The position numbers were made by a program, and so were the translations under genes. A DNA stretch of 64,000 nucleotides, taken from assembly GCF_001625305.1 (NCBI RefSeq), contig NW_017804242.1, positions 4,532,858 to 4,596,857 on the forward strand. Reading direction: 5' to 3'. This DNA is from Branchiostoma belcheri (taxonomy: Eukaryota > Chordata > Leptocardii > Amphioxiformes > Branchiostomatidae). Shown in pieces: positions 38,401 to 48,384 of the stretch; the first letter of the stretch is position 1; the number at the start of each line of letters is the position of its first letter. The notes below the pieces were generated by a model. It saw only the letters and a list, made by a program, of their open reading frames with translations, made no database searches and had not been told where the DNA came from.

Positions 38401-41231
38401 ACATTGTATCTACATGTAGTTTCATTTTTTTAAATTTTATTTTATTTTATTTTATTTTATTTTATTTTATTTTATTTTATTTTATTTTATTTTATTTTAT
38501 TTTATTTTATTTTATTTTATTTTATTTTATTCTATTTTATTCTATTTTATTCTATTTTATTCTATTTTATTCTATTTTATTTTATTGAAATTGCAACAAT
38601 GCAATACACGCGGAACAGAGGCAGCTGTTGCTGGTGTTGTGTCCCTCACATAGAAACGGATACTGGACAGACAATACTAATTTTCACTTAAGTCTACTGG
38701 GGAAAGTCGTGTAAAGTGCCTTTCCCATGGACACAATCGGTGGCATGTAGTTTCATTTTGTTTGTCTCACACATGACAGTACTTGGTGCTTTATGATACA
38801 AGGACAGGAGTACTGGTGTGTTCTCCTCACCTCAGAGAAATAGTCTGCAATGATACTAGCAGCAAATGGAGTGCAGCCTGCCTCCCTGGTGATGAGGAGA
38901 AGAAAGAAACATCAGTTACATTCTAGAAAACAAGAAACAATGCAGAAAGTCAAATACAAAGTCAGAAAGATAAAACATGGTAAAGCAACACATTTTCATG
39001 GTACCTACCCTATCCCCAGGGCAAATCTCAACAGTACAACATGCCAGTACTCCTGAGCAAACCCAGTCAGTATGGTCACTCCACTCCACAGCATTAGACA
39101 CACCACTAAAATGTACTTCCTGACAGGGAAAAGAAAAGGGCATAGAATTAGTAGAAATTAGAATAAGATGTACTATTCTACATACATGTTTATGGAGAGT
39201 ATGATATATGTGTCGATGAAGGTTAGACATCCAGGTAATACATATATAATACACAAGGAATTAAATTGTTACTAGTACTCGAACTGTGGAATGATATGCC
39301 ATGATTTGAAAACTGTCATACAGGATTACAAAATGCATTATGCAAAAGATAACAAGACAACGGACAGGTTTTAAGACATGTACCGGTATTTGAGTTGCTT
39401 GAATAACAATTTCATTGTGTATGATATACTTAACATCAACTATGACCTACATTAATATCAATTAATATCAATTATCATATAGCCGGACGGCGTGGACCAA
39501 TCAGAGGCCCGGATACCCGTGCTGTTATTTCCCGATAACAGCACATGTGGTGTTATGGCGGAATAACAGCACATGTCGTGTTATGGCTGATACCATTATG
39601 TTATAGGGTATAGGGGCATGCGACTCTTTCTGTAAACCTTTGTAGCATTTTTCTGTCCAATAAACTTTTTTGTTTAGCTTCATTTAAACTACAATTTGCA
39701 TTAAATGAAATTATCCATATTTGTTTTAAGCGTATAATATATTCGAATGTATTTTTATGTATGTATATATATTAAAGCTGTTGTATTTCAAACAGGAATT
39801 GTGTTGATTGACAGTTTGGATAGGCTATATGATAATAATTTTAATGCACTGCCTTTTCCTCGTTGTATATGGTGTCATAACTGCATGGGCAGCTGCCATA
39901 ACCACCTCATAAACCACCTCGTTCGCTTCGCTCACACGGTGGTTTATTCGGTGGTTATGGCAGCTGCTCATGCAGTTATGACACCATATACAACTCGGGG
40001 CAGTGCATTTAACCCTTTATTATCAACTGTAAAAAAAACACCTTCTAGCCTTCATGAAACCATTGCCCCTCAGCGCAGATTGACAAGAAACATACAAACT
40101 GACAACAGTAAGCCACCCAAAACAATACTTCTGCCACCCAAAATAATGCAATAACTGTTCACCTATTCCAGATATCAGCTATGAATCCCAGCACCACCCC
40201 TGTGATGGTATAGACCACAGTGAAGGCAGGTCCCACCAGGACCTGGTACTGTTCACCACTGCCGTTATAGTCCCACAGACAGTACTGGGTACCGTTAGGG
40301 TTGGTCAGATTGGTGCAGCTGCAGAAGAAAAAACAATACCATGTTACTACAGAACATTGATCTGATAACTATTATGTTGGAGCAACCAGCAACCTAAATT
40401 TGCAGGTTATACTATAAAAGAGTGTTTATTCATTCAATGTTGCTGTGGTTATATTTTCCTGTAGGAAAGAAAAGAATAAAAGTTTCTGCAGTGTTTTCAT
40501 AATTCTGTAGTCATACTTATAAGTACAACTTGAAGGTAGAAATGAATTAAAAATGTACATTTCTTCAGTACATCGTCATCACCATTACGGGACTGCTACC
40601 TGTTTCATCAACAAATACATTATAATGGCAATTGTACAGTTTTTATCTAATCTTACAGTAGCATTTCAGTAATTGAACAGCAACACGTCAGTACTGCCAA
40701 GACAGTTACTGTCAGTAACAGATCAGTCAGAATAAAGTTATTAGGAAGCATCAGCACTTGTCAGTTGTAAAATAAAGTAATGACAGTTACTTTTACTGAA
40801 TTGTTACTGAACTGAGACTGTCAGTTACTTATCAGTTGCTGACAGTCGCATACTAGTTAGAACTGGTGGTTTGCTACATTGTAATGGTATCACACCTGTC
40901 TTCAGATTGCTTTACTGAAATGCTACTGAACTGAGACTGTCAGTAACTGTTCAGTTGCTGACAGTCACATATCAGTACTGATGGTTTAAATGCTAAGGGT
41001 AGTACCACACCTGTCTTCAGATTCCACACTCTTACAGGTGACGTTCCCAGTGAAGGTGACAGTACTGTTTTCCAGACATCCCTTGTCTCCGAAGTGGATG
41101 TCCTGTGCCATGGGGGCACTGGTCGTGGCCAGAATGTACCGGTCTAACTGGTTCAGCAGATATGTGGCCAGCAGGACACACAGTACGTACAGGGGGTAAC
41201 CCTCTGAACGGAACAGCTGCAAGAAGTTCAT
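35352..41231 (-). CDS. major facilitator superfamily carrier, spinster-like, complete
   Basis: Nine exons, 5' to 3': 41011-41231, 40163-40318, 39009-39119, 38831-38885, 38153-38260, 37636-37855, 36882-37075, 36036-36318, 35352-35482; total 1,479 nt, 492 codons plus TGA. Seen: about 12 hydrophobic spans; TM1 with LLATYLLNQLDRYILA; a Cys/Asn-rich extracellular loop between TM1 and TM2 with several N-glycosylation sequons; MFS motif A after TM2 (LGFIADIWNRK) and again in the second half (FGGFISDRVVKRVG); RFALGIGEAG in TM4 as in spinster proteins; a cytosolic charged tail. Known: spinster carriers export lipids such as sphingosine-1-phosphate or lysophospholipids. Inferred: a membrane carrier of this group, substrate unknown. 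It is not a clear orthologue of SPNS1-3, so no symbol is given. Confidence 0.92.
35931..36062. repeat. tandem copies of an exon-intron junction
   Basis: CCCTGGGAACAAGA occurs at about 35965, 36003 and 36050, with a weaker copy at 35931. The last lies within MFS exon 8; the others lie in the intron. Spacing 35-48 bp. Confidence 0.8.
36036..36318 (-). CDS. MFS carrier exon 8
   Basis: TM9-TM12 region (IGEMWVGVTLAVVVELVPSY, then TVAVYLFISTNIGGNSPLL). Ends LFPGLYVAG. Donor GGCAG|GTTAGT. The last 20-30 bp recur as tandem copies in the following intron. Confidence 0.9.
36882..37075 (-). CDS. MFS carrier exon 7
   Basis: TM7-TM9 region with the second motif A (GGFISDRVVKRVGPQGRIW). Acceptor TTGTTTTCCAG, donor CAG|GTAAAG, phase 1 to 0. 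Confidence 0.9.
37128..37440 (+). repeat. dispersed repeat, GGAAGTATT...TTGATTGACAGG family, copy 3
   Basis: Shares GATGGAAGTATTGTTTTAGG, AGATTGGGTTTCAGTTGATT and GTTGTGACTCG with the copies at 5585 and 14120. In MFS intron 6. Confidence 0.55.
37636..37855 (-). CDS. MFS carrier exon 6
   Basis: Encodes GWRWAYFISGIPGFLVGLLI (TM6), the long central cytosolic loop rich in Lys/Glu, and TM7 start. Phase 0 in, 1 out (GCAG|GTACAA). Confidence 0.9.
37890..38130 (+). repeat. dispersed repeat, copy 3
   Basis: AACTAGAAAGGCAACATTTG start, AATGGTCTGCTCTGTTAATT, and an AGAAGAAGAAGATGAAG tail beside MFS exon 5. Matches 19799-20035. Confidence 0.7.
38153..38260 (-). CDS. MFS carrier exon 5
   Basis: 36 codons, phase 0 at both ends: EMRGSAMGFYNWGIYTGYSL (TM5) and the following loop. 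Acceptor TATATCTAG, donor CAG|GTATGT. Confidence 0.87.
38433..38586. repeat. TTTTA pentanucleotide array
   Basis: About 30 units of TTTTA in an intron of the MFS gene. The last third alternates with TTCTA units, a second-order pattern. Confidence 0.95.
38640..38760 (-). mobile_element. tRNA-headed SINE fragment
   Basis: On the minus strand: ATGCCACCGATTGTGTCCATG then GGGAAAGGCACTTTACACGA, the same body as at 27100-27160. Directly follows the TTTTA array. Confidence 0.6.
38831..38885 (-). CDS. MFS carrier exon 4 (55 nt)
   Basis: Encodes GEAGCTPFAASIIADYFSE across the join, the conserved TM4-TM5 stretch. Donor GAG|GTGAGG, phase 0. Frame and homology both support this short exon. Confidence 0.83.
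39009..39119 (-). CDS. MFS carrier exon 3
   Basis: Encodes KYILVVCLMLWSGVTILTGF (TM3) and VVLLRFALGI (TM4 start). Acceptor CCTGTCAG, donor GG|GTAGGT, phase 2 to 2. Confidence 0.87.
39845..40007. mobile_element. palindromic MITE with TTTAA duplication
   Basis: Arms from TGCACTGCC at the left to GGCAGTGCA at the right, including CATAACTGCATG and GCAGCTGCCATAACCACC. Flanked by TTTAA (39840-39844, 40008-40012). In MFS intron 2. Confidence 0.75.
40163..40318 (-). CDS. MFS carrier exon 2
   Basis: End of the extracellular loop (CTNLTNPNGTQYCLWDYNGS), TM2, and motif A GFIADIWNR. Acceptor TTCTTCTGCAG; donor ATAG|GTGAAC; phase 2 to 2. Confidence 0.9.
40790..41023. repeat. direct duplication reaching into MFS exon 1
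   Basis: CACACCTGTCTTCAGATT at 40891-40908 and at 41006-41023. The second is the exon 1 donor. Also ACTGAACTGAGACTGTCAGT at about 40806 and 40929. Confidence 0.7.
41011..41231 (-). CDS. MFS carrier exon 1
   Basis: Start ATG at 41231 (MNFLQLFRSEGYPLYVLCVL). An acceptor-like TTTTTTCAG about 40 bp upstream suggests a 5' UTR intron. Donor GACAG|GTGTGG, phase 2; this donor region is copied at 40891-40908 in the intron. Confidence 0.88.
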
Positions 41232-42224
41232 GGCTGTTCTACCTTTTCAGCACCGCCCTTCTCTGAAAAAACTATTCAAAACACAAAAAATGACATTTTA
41301 TAGTACTGAACACAACATTAACTGAGTTACACAAGAATATTGCAGTGCTCCATTGGGTCTCATATTAACTATACGTACATGCATGCAATCAGTTGCTTAA
41401 TTTCTACTGATAAGAAAGTTTACATTGTTAAGTAACAGTGTGCACTAGTAACTTAAGTTAACGTTACATAATAAAAGCGAATTCTTCTAGTAAGATATTA
41501 AATACTAAACATTCGTTATATAAATTATAAGTCGCATCACAAGCATGAGGTCTTACTTTCTGGGTTAAAAACTATTAAGCTGGTGTTAGGACCTCGCAAC
41601 ACAACTATGAAAAAGATCACAAGACACGCACGTGTCCTGAATACTAGTACATACAGGTGAGCATGTAACGTTAACGTTCCTCCTACCTGCGTCTTAATTT
41701 TCAAGTTCCCCCTCTTTACTTCTCTGGCAAACCCGGATCTTTATCTACTCCAAAGTTATCGTGGAGTACTTGTCTCAAACCATACTGATCTACCACTAAA
41801 CGCCAACAGCTGAGCTAACAGAAAGACAGGAAAGCTTGCCTGCCTGGATTGTTGATCTTGTGACTCTGACAGTTCGTAGCTGCGGTCAATGACCCCATGT
41901 TACCTAATTTGGACTAACACATTATTATCTGGGGATGCACAGTGCTTGATTCTACAATATCAAAGATAATCCGACACTAAAATTTCACATTTTATCTCAG
42001 CAGTTTTAACTGAACTATTTTAAAGACATTTTGACTATTGACAGGATAAATGTTTGCAAAATATTAGTATAATAATCTTCTTACACCCCCATGTAGTAGT
42101 AGTACTGTCTGTGTCCAACCCGGAAGTATTTATTTGGCGGCATACTTGAGCAGAAAATTGTCGTCGAGTGGATGTTGCTGGTAGAGTAAAGGCGTTTTCT
42201 GAGCGTGTAAGATGAGAGTAAGGC
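41232..42224. promoter_or_regulatory. divergent promoter region between MFS carrier and WDR31-like gene
   Basis: The start codons face apart across 993 bp. CCGGAAGT at 42120-42127, about 100 bp before the WDR31 ATG, is a textbook ETS site; CCCGGAT lies near 41731. No TATA box is clear. A shared promoter is inferred from arrangement only. Confidence 0.4.
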
Positions 42225-42265
42225 ATGGGGAAGAGCCACAGTAAGGACAGGCGGGCGAGGAGGAG
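42225..42265 (+). CDS. WDR31: WDR31-like exon 1 (41 nt)
   Basis: ATG followed by [13 protein letters not shown], donor AGGAG|GTGAGA, phase 2. Tiny, but the phase matches exon 2. Confidence 0.72.
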
Positions 42266-45053
42266 GTGAGATTCTCTGGGAAGGAATAGACCACTGTTGT
42301 TGCTGTCATAACGTTGATTTTGCGTGACTTAATAGTAATACACCTTGCTTCACACATTATTTTTTTACGTAAGCATGTGTTAGACTTAGACTTGTTACTA
42401 AGCGGGAGCATTAGTGATTCTACCGGTAACGTTAGAGCTCTAGACTAGGTACGGCGAATAGAGAGAAAATTCAGTGATCCCTCAACTGACACGCCCACGC
42501 CCCTATACTATAGTAGTAATGGCACCGTTGCGCGAATAATTAATTTATCAATCCCAGCGGGAGACATAAATTAGACCCCGGGTGCCAACTCTGGGATAGG
42601 GTCGTATGGCTTCCCCCTGGCACACAGGCTCTGTCGGCAGAGACTGCAATCGGAATGTCTACCAACTTAGATTCTTAAAAACATTTAACTACAGTATCAG
42701 AGTCTCTACTACTAGCCTGTATGCCAGACCCATAGCACACTGGGCCCAAAATGATAACCTTAGACATTTGTCTCTACCCTCAGACAAGAATTTGTGTCTA
42801 CAGTAAGATGCAGGTACATGTACGTTATACACGGACACTGATTTACTAAGATCCGTAAATTGCTGAATTCTCTTGGTATCAATTACAAGTTTGATTGAAA
42901 ATTTAGACTTTTAACAAAAAAAGTTACTAGTAACAGAAAGCTGGATGCTGTCTAGCTGTGGATGACTCTAGTAATCCTTTTTGCATGATAATGCCGGATA
43001 TCTCATGCAAAAAGGATTACTAGAGTCGTCCACGGCTAGATGCTGTCTGGCTCTAGTTTTACGTGGAGGTTCATGATTATGACTGCACATGCCCTGATGA
43101 AAATGACGAACGGTCGTCAAAACATTGGTTGTTAAACAAGTGGTTGTAAACAAATTCAACTTTGCCATTGAAGTTTTGAATGTTTTTGTTAACAGTTCTC
43201 AGAAGTCTTCCCAGGACGGTATTGTTACGATGAGCGGCAGTAAACAGCTGCCCCCAGCACACAGCGACGCTGTAACATGTCTGGCACCCGTCACACCCGG
43301 GCTGTGTCTCACAGGCAGCAGTGATAAGGTTTGTTTGTTTGTTTGTTTCTTTAGGATCTCCATTAGTGTGAATTTCTCACATATATAGTGAATAATAAGA
43401 TTTTCAATAATCAAGCATTTGGACCATCACACCTGGGCATGCCCCTACTCTTTTTTGAAAGGTGTGGTGGGTTCTTTGACATGTCACACCCTGTAGTGAG
43501 TCTTATGAATATGAGACATTTTATGTTGGCCACTCATGCACTAGTTAAGACTAGTACATACAATCATGTATGTTGCAGACAGTAGTTCTGTATGACTGGA
43601 CACATGGTGCTGTCAAAAGAAGATGGAGCGCACACACAAGGGAGGTTACAAAGGTGGGAATTTTTTTATCCATTTGTTGGTACATGTAGAAGCTTAATCA
43701 AAGGAAACCACTGTAATTGTTCCAGAACTAACAAGTACAATTCACAGTTCACACTGCCAGCAACCAAGCAGTTTAATTTTTGAAATGTGGATGTGTCCGA
43801 AGTAAGTAAACTGAATTCAATGTTGTTGTGAATTTACTACTATTATCTTTGATAAACATATTGTTTTTGCTCAGTTTCTTCCTCTTCTTCTTATCCAAAA
43901 AAATCAGGTCAATGACCTGAACCAGACATCTGTCACTATGGTAACTATTAGTAGTGTTGGGTTACATGATGTTGCAATTTTATAGCAGGAGGGATTTAGA
44001 CTCCTGTCACCATACATGTACATATAAATGGGTTTGAGTAAGAATTTAATAGAGCAGACCATATGCGAAGGTAAACATTTAATAATGCATTTAAATGCAA
44101 ATGTTACCTTTCTAGTTTTAATTTTTTATGTTACTCTGTATATATCACATGTACATGTACTGACAATTTGGTAAAGCTTTATGATTGGTTTGACAGGTAG
44201 CTTACAGTGCAGGGCTGGATGCTGCATTCAGTGCTTCACGAGACAAGACTGTCCTAATGTGGAAACTTAGCAGCATAGAGACAAACCCTATCAGAGCCTT
44301 CAGGGGGCACACTATGGTGGTTATGGGACTCACATTAAATCCAGGTTTGCTGAAGAATTCTGTTTGCTTTAGTACCCAAAGAACTCTGAATTAAAATTTG
44401 TTTTTGAAATTCATGTAGATTTAACGTGAATGTATTTGTCTGTCTGCATGGATACTGAAAACCACAGTATAACAGAGGGGTATGAAATTTCTTTCAGCTG
44501 TACTGCTACCAGTAGTAAGTTTTTTAGTAGTGCAGAAATGCCACCTAGCAGCCATGTACTGTAATGCATGCAAACAACTTTTACTCATACTTTTGACGGT
44601 TTTATACTGAGATGTCTTGCATTCGGGTCACATGTTGTGCGTGCATGGTGTACAAAGTGAACCACTAGTATTAAATTTGTGCATGAATTATACTTTTAAT
44701 ATTTGAATTTCTAGAAAACCCTAGCTTCAAGAACTGAAGAACTACATCATTTAGAGCACTCTTGGCACTATTATCATTTCCAGGACACAAGAATATTGTT
44801 TTTACTTTACACCACAAACTGGTAACTATCTGGCAAATGGATACTGTCTGGCCAATTTGATACTGCCTTTGTTTGCAGACACCAAAAGGTAAGCTTGGAG
44901 TTTACCTTGAAGCCTGAAATCTCCACTAATTTCTCATTACGAATGATTTCAGACAATACTCAGGTGTGTACAGGGTCCAGAGACAACTCCCTCAGACTGT
45001 GGGATGTGGAGACTGGTGCCTGTCTTATGGAGAACTCTGTTCCAAGGAACTTG
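42225..45053 (+). CDS. WDR31: WD-repeat protein WDR31-like, five 5' exons only
   Basis: Exons: 42225-42265, 43196-43328, 43579-43653, 44197-44344, 44953-45053; 498 nt, 166 codons, open at the 3' end. Seen: MGKSHSK, a fitting N-myristoylation start (Gly2, Ser6); then WD-type blades [47 protein letters not shown], and [20 protein letters not shown]. Known: WDR31 is a short WD40 protein implicated in cilium traffic control. The order of blades and the N-terminus match WDR31. Odd: the rest of the propeller (about half) is missing from 45054-64000, so the gene is either broken here or continues beyond the window across a huge intron. Head-to-head with the MFS gene. Confidence 0.82.
42953..43038. 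mobile_element. Mutator-like MITE, 86 bp hairpin, 9-bp TSD
   Basis: Arms of about 37 bp (TAGCTGTGGATGACTCTAGT) around a 12-bp loop, exact flanking GATGCTGTC (42944-42952 and 43039-43047). In WDR31 intron 1. Confidence 0.85.
43196..43328 (+). CDS. WDR31: WDR31-like exon 2
   Basis: Acceptor TTGTTAACAG. Encodes the first blade: [20 protein letters not shown] then CLTGSSDK. Donor AAG|GTTTGT, phase 0. Confidence 0.85.
43579..43653 (+). CDS. WDR31: WDR31-like exon 3
   Basis: 25 codons, phase 0 at both ends: [20 protein letters not shown] then EVTK, closing blade 1 and opening blade 2. Acceptor GTATGTTGCAG. Confidence 0.82.
43861..44117 (-). repeat. dispersed repeat, copy 4
   Basis: Reverse orientation of 19799-20035: TCAATGACCTGAACCAGACA ... 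TGCAAATGTTACCTTTCTAG. It lies between WDR31 exons 3 and 4. Confidence 0.7.
44197..44344 (+). CDS. WDR31: WDR31-like exon 4
   Basis: Encodes [20 protein letters not shown] and [15 protein letters not shown]. Acceptor TTTGACAG, donor CCAG|GTTTGC, phase 1. Confidence 0.86.
44953..45053 (+). CDS. WDR31: WDR31-like exon 5 (last found)
   Basis: Encodes [20 protein letters not shown] and a link ending PRNL. Acceptor GATTTCAG; donor TTG|GTAAGT, a strong site in phase 0, so another exon is expected. Confidence 0.86.
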
Positions 45054-45154
45054 GTAAGTCTCAAAATCTAAGGCAACAGACTAAACACTTTACCAAAACC
45101 CTCCATATTAACTGTATCTGCATCTATTTATTTATTTATTTTTGTTTTCTTTAG

Positions 45155-45211
45155 TCCTTACTTTGGAACCCATGGGGGACCAGCTATTTACGCCTTTTAG
45201 GTCACAAATAG
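45155..45211 (+). CDS. possible alternative terminal exon of the WDR31-like gene
   Basis: A very good acceptor (TTTTTGTTTTCTTTAG, ending 45154) is followed in phase 0 by 18 codons and TAG (SLLWNPWGTSYLRLLGHK). The peptide does not resemble the next WDR31 blade. It would yield a 184-residue truncated protein. Confidence 0.2.
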   Translation, partial: SLLWNPWGTSYLRLLGHK

Positions 45212-46784
45212 GCATATAATTAGTGTGAAATTATTTAGGTACAGTACGGGATTAGGTATTTTGGACCTGTACATAATCAATTTTTCTGGTACAGAACAGG
45301 TAGACTACATGTATTAGTGTCAGTAAGTTCCACTCAACAAAATGTTCTCAATCCTTGCTAGTTGGTTGATGATAACTCTGGTATATCAAGGCATGACCAG
45401 TTCTTGTTATTCTCTGAGCTGGTATTAGGTACAAATGTACATGGTACTTGGTTGGTATGTCCACCAGTTACTTGTCATATTGTACATCATACATAGCCTG
45501 GACATTTCACTCTTTGAGCGATGCCCATGACACTCAGTTTATACCATTATTGTTGGTTTGTTTTCATTTTGATGACACTAGCAGCCCCATGTAGGATCTG
45601 CTAACTTGTGAAGTAAGAAGACAGCATACCAGTCCTGATAAAGGTCAATGACATATTGACCCCCATTGCACACATCTGGGTATTACAGCAGTATAATTCA
45701 AAGTGAATGATGATACTGGATGTACCAGAGATTTACCTGCAGTTTGTCATCATACTGCAAGGTGTCACTATTGATACAACCATCATTTATTTACAGCACC
45801 GTAACTAATTATAAGGTGTAAGGAAGAGAACAGGTGGTGCAAGAACAAATAGTAATTTTTATTCTTCATAAGTATCACAATCTACTTTAATTTACATTAT
45901 ATGTGTTTGAAGGTTACTGAGTTTAACATGTTTGAACATTTAATATAATTCTATCAAAGTGAATCTAAACAGTTTACTTAAGTTTCTTTGACTCTTTTGT
46001 ACAGTTTTTGTCACTTGTTAAACACAGGTACTGTATACAACAATATGCATCTACATCACATTTCTTCCCTGCTAATTCTATTGCTTGTGGTCACATTATT
46101 TACATCTGTAGCACCAACTTGAAATCAACAACATAAATTTGAAACTATTATAACATAAATCACAATCCTTATTTGCTACATTGGATTCTAAACTTAACAT
46201 ACATGACTAAGATATGATAGAATATGGTATTATGCAAATAACACTTTGTGAATACAGCAATAATTTTAGTGCTTGTTAAATCTCTTACTCACATTACATA
46301 CATGTAGTTCCATACTTTCCTTTTATTATGATCATCATCATTATATGCAAAGTGCTAAATGGGACTAATTTCCAGAAATTGGTTCATGTACAATGTACTG
46401 GAAAATGTACAATGTAGAATGTAACATTGTAAAGCCTATATGGTAATTTATGTTCAGTATGGAAAATAGTTATGGATGTTAAGAAACATCAAACTAAAGT
46501 ATGGAGTTTTGAAAACTGAGCTTTAGTTGTGATTAAATAAAACATGTATATGCATGTTCCTCTTTCGCACTGACTTAATTGTAGGTCCATGACAAAAAAA
46601 ATATTCTACACATACATCAATTTTTGTCCGTTTCAAAAAAAAAAATTCAAAGGATGGGTTGTAAGGTGAAGAAGATGGCATCCTTTTAATGGCCTTATAC
46701 CCTACTTACAGTGTATTTCGAAACAGAATTTTATGATCAATGTTAGTAGCACCTTTTTTTGTGTTACAGAGATGCTAAACAGTG
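45212..46784. other. gap between WDR31-like and fibrinogen-domain genes
   Basis: AT-rich, with no WD-repeat coding on either strand. The right part is the probable 3' UTR of the fibrinogen-domain gene. Confidence 0.55.
46322..46327 (-). terminator. possible poly(A) signal of the fibrinogen-domain gene
   Basis: AATAAA on the minus strand about 460 bp after the stop. Several weaker AT-rich sites exist, so this is only a candidate. Confidence 0.3.
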
Positions 46785-48384
46785 CTAAGTTTCTGTAGAC
46801 TTGCCCATGAAACTTGCTGGTCTAATTTTCATCTCCGTAGACTTTAGAGAGTACCAGTAACCCAGCCAGTTCACCCAGGTCACACCGTCTGCCTGTGCAC
46901 TGCTGTAGTTCCCATTGACGTAGTACACACCATTCAGGTTAGTGTTGTAACACCAGTCATCCCTGTACCACCACCCACCCTTGTACGTTACAGCACAGGG
47001 TGCTCTACTCTGGTTGTGTTTTAGTTGTACACGGTCCTTTGTGGAAAAGGGCTGGTTATTGTGGCCCTCGACAAAGGCATCGCCTGCGTTCCCACTGTAC
47101 CCCTGTATATGTAGGGTGTAGTTTCTATCCTCGCTTTCCAACGTGAAGTTTTCGTACTCTGCGAATCTTTCCCGTCCTTCCCAACTTTCTAAGTCGAATC
47201 TCAGGTTGTATGTTCCTTGCTTCAATATTGTGTAGATCTTGTCGTTACCGAGCCAGTGGTCTTTCACGACGACTCCGAACCCTGTTCTGTATTGGTCCCA
47301 CGTACGGGAAAAGTCAACGAGGCCGTCGCTTCTCCTCTGTATGACGGTCCACCCGCCGCCCGCCGTCTCCATGTCGCAGTAAACCGCGAATGCTTCGGAG
47401 TTGTCGGGGCGGATGTAGTACCTTCCCGACATTGTCTTGCCCTTCTCGTACAACTCGGAGCAGTCTCTCGGTAACCCTGACCGCTTTACGATTCCGTAAT
47501 CTCTGTCGACGACTTTAGGGCCCATGTCGGTCTCCATGGGGTGTTCCATCGGCATGACACCGATGTCCATGGAAGCCTGCGGCAGGACGCCCGTCTCTCC
47601 GAGCAGCCCGACCCCAGCGACCTTCTCACAACACTCCTGCAGAACTTCGTCCAGTTTGGCGATCTGCGCGCTGTGGAAGGTCTCCGTCTGACGGATGTCG
47701 GACAGGTCAAAGGTCGTGTACTGCACCAGCTGTTCTAACTGGTCGGTTTTCGTTCGCAGCTGGTCCAGGTACGTCAGCGCCGTGGAGAAGGAGATGTTGA
47801 AGGACGAGACTTTGGAGCGCAGCTCCCTGTTTTCTGCCTGCACCTGCCTGAGTAAGAGGACCAGTTGGAGCAGCAGGCTTGCTTGATCGCGGAACTTCAG
47901 CTGCAGTTCTGTCACTTCCTGCTTCATCTTATGTACAGTATCATCCACAATGACATTCGAAAACTGTACAGGGTCTTCACTAGGCTCACCCGTTGCGAAT
48001 TCTTGCTCAGAAAAGCTGACCTTACCATTGAATAGAGTTTCGAGGCTGTCCGTTGCGTTTTTATCGAGTCCGATGAGTTTCAGAGCTTGGTACAACACTT
48101 TGGTCCAGTTGGTTCCTTCCCACGGCTTCAGGATGGACTCGTAGTCTGCCTGTAAGGTGGATCCGGCCTTGGTGGCGTTACCGAACATCATGTCCCTCAT
48201 GACGGCGCGTAGGTTAGCGTTCTCCTCTCGGAGGTCCTCCATCTCCACGGACTGCCGTTGGTTGGCCGTACGCACCTCGTTCAAGTCGGTTGCCAGGCGA
48301 CGCAGCTCGAACTGGAGCTCCTGGAGCTTGCTGGCATCGTGAATACGGGACTGCTCCAACTGGCTGATCTTTGTTGCATGTTCC
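46785..48384 (-). CDS. fibrinogen-domain protein exon 2 (coiled coils and FReD)
   Basis: A 1.6-kb uninterrupted exon holding both coiled coils and the whole fibrinogen domain; acceptor TTCTTGTTCTGTAG, phase 2. The domain itself has no introns, unlike most vertebrate fibrinogen-domain genes. Confidence 0.95.

Noticed and set aside
39747-40154. 135-codon plus-strand ORF
   Set aside because: Runs through a palindromic element in an MFS intron; codons are the arms of the hairpin.
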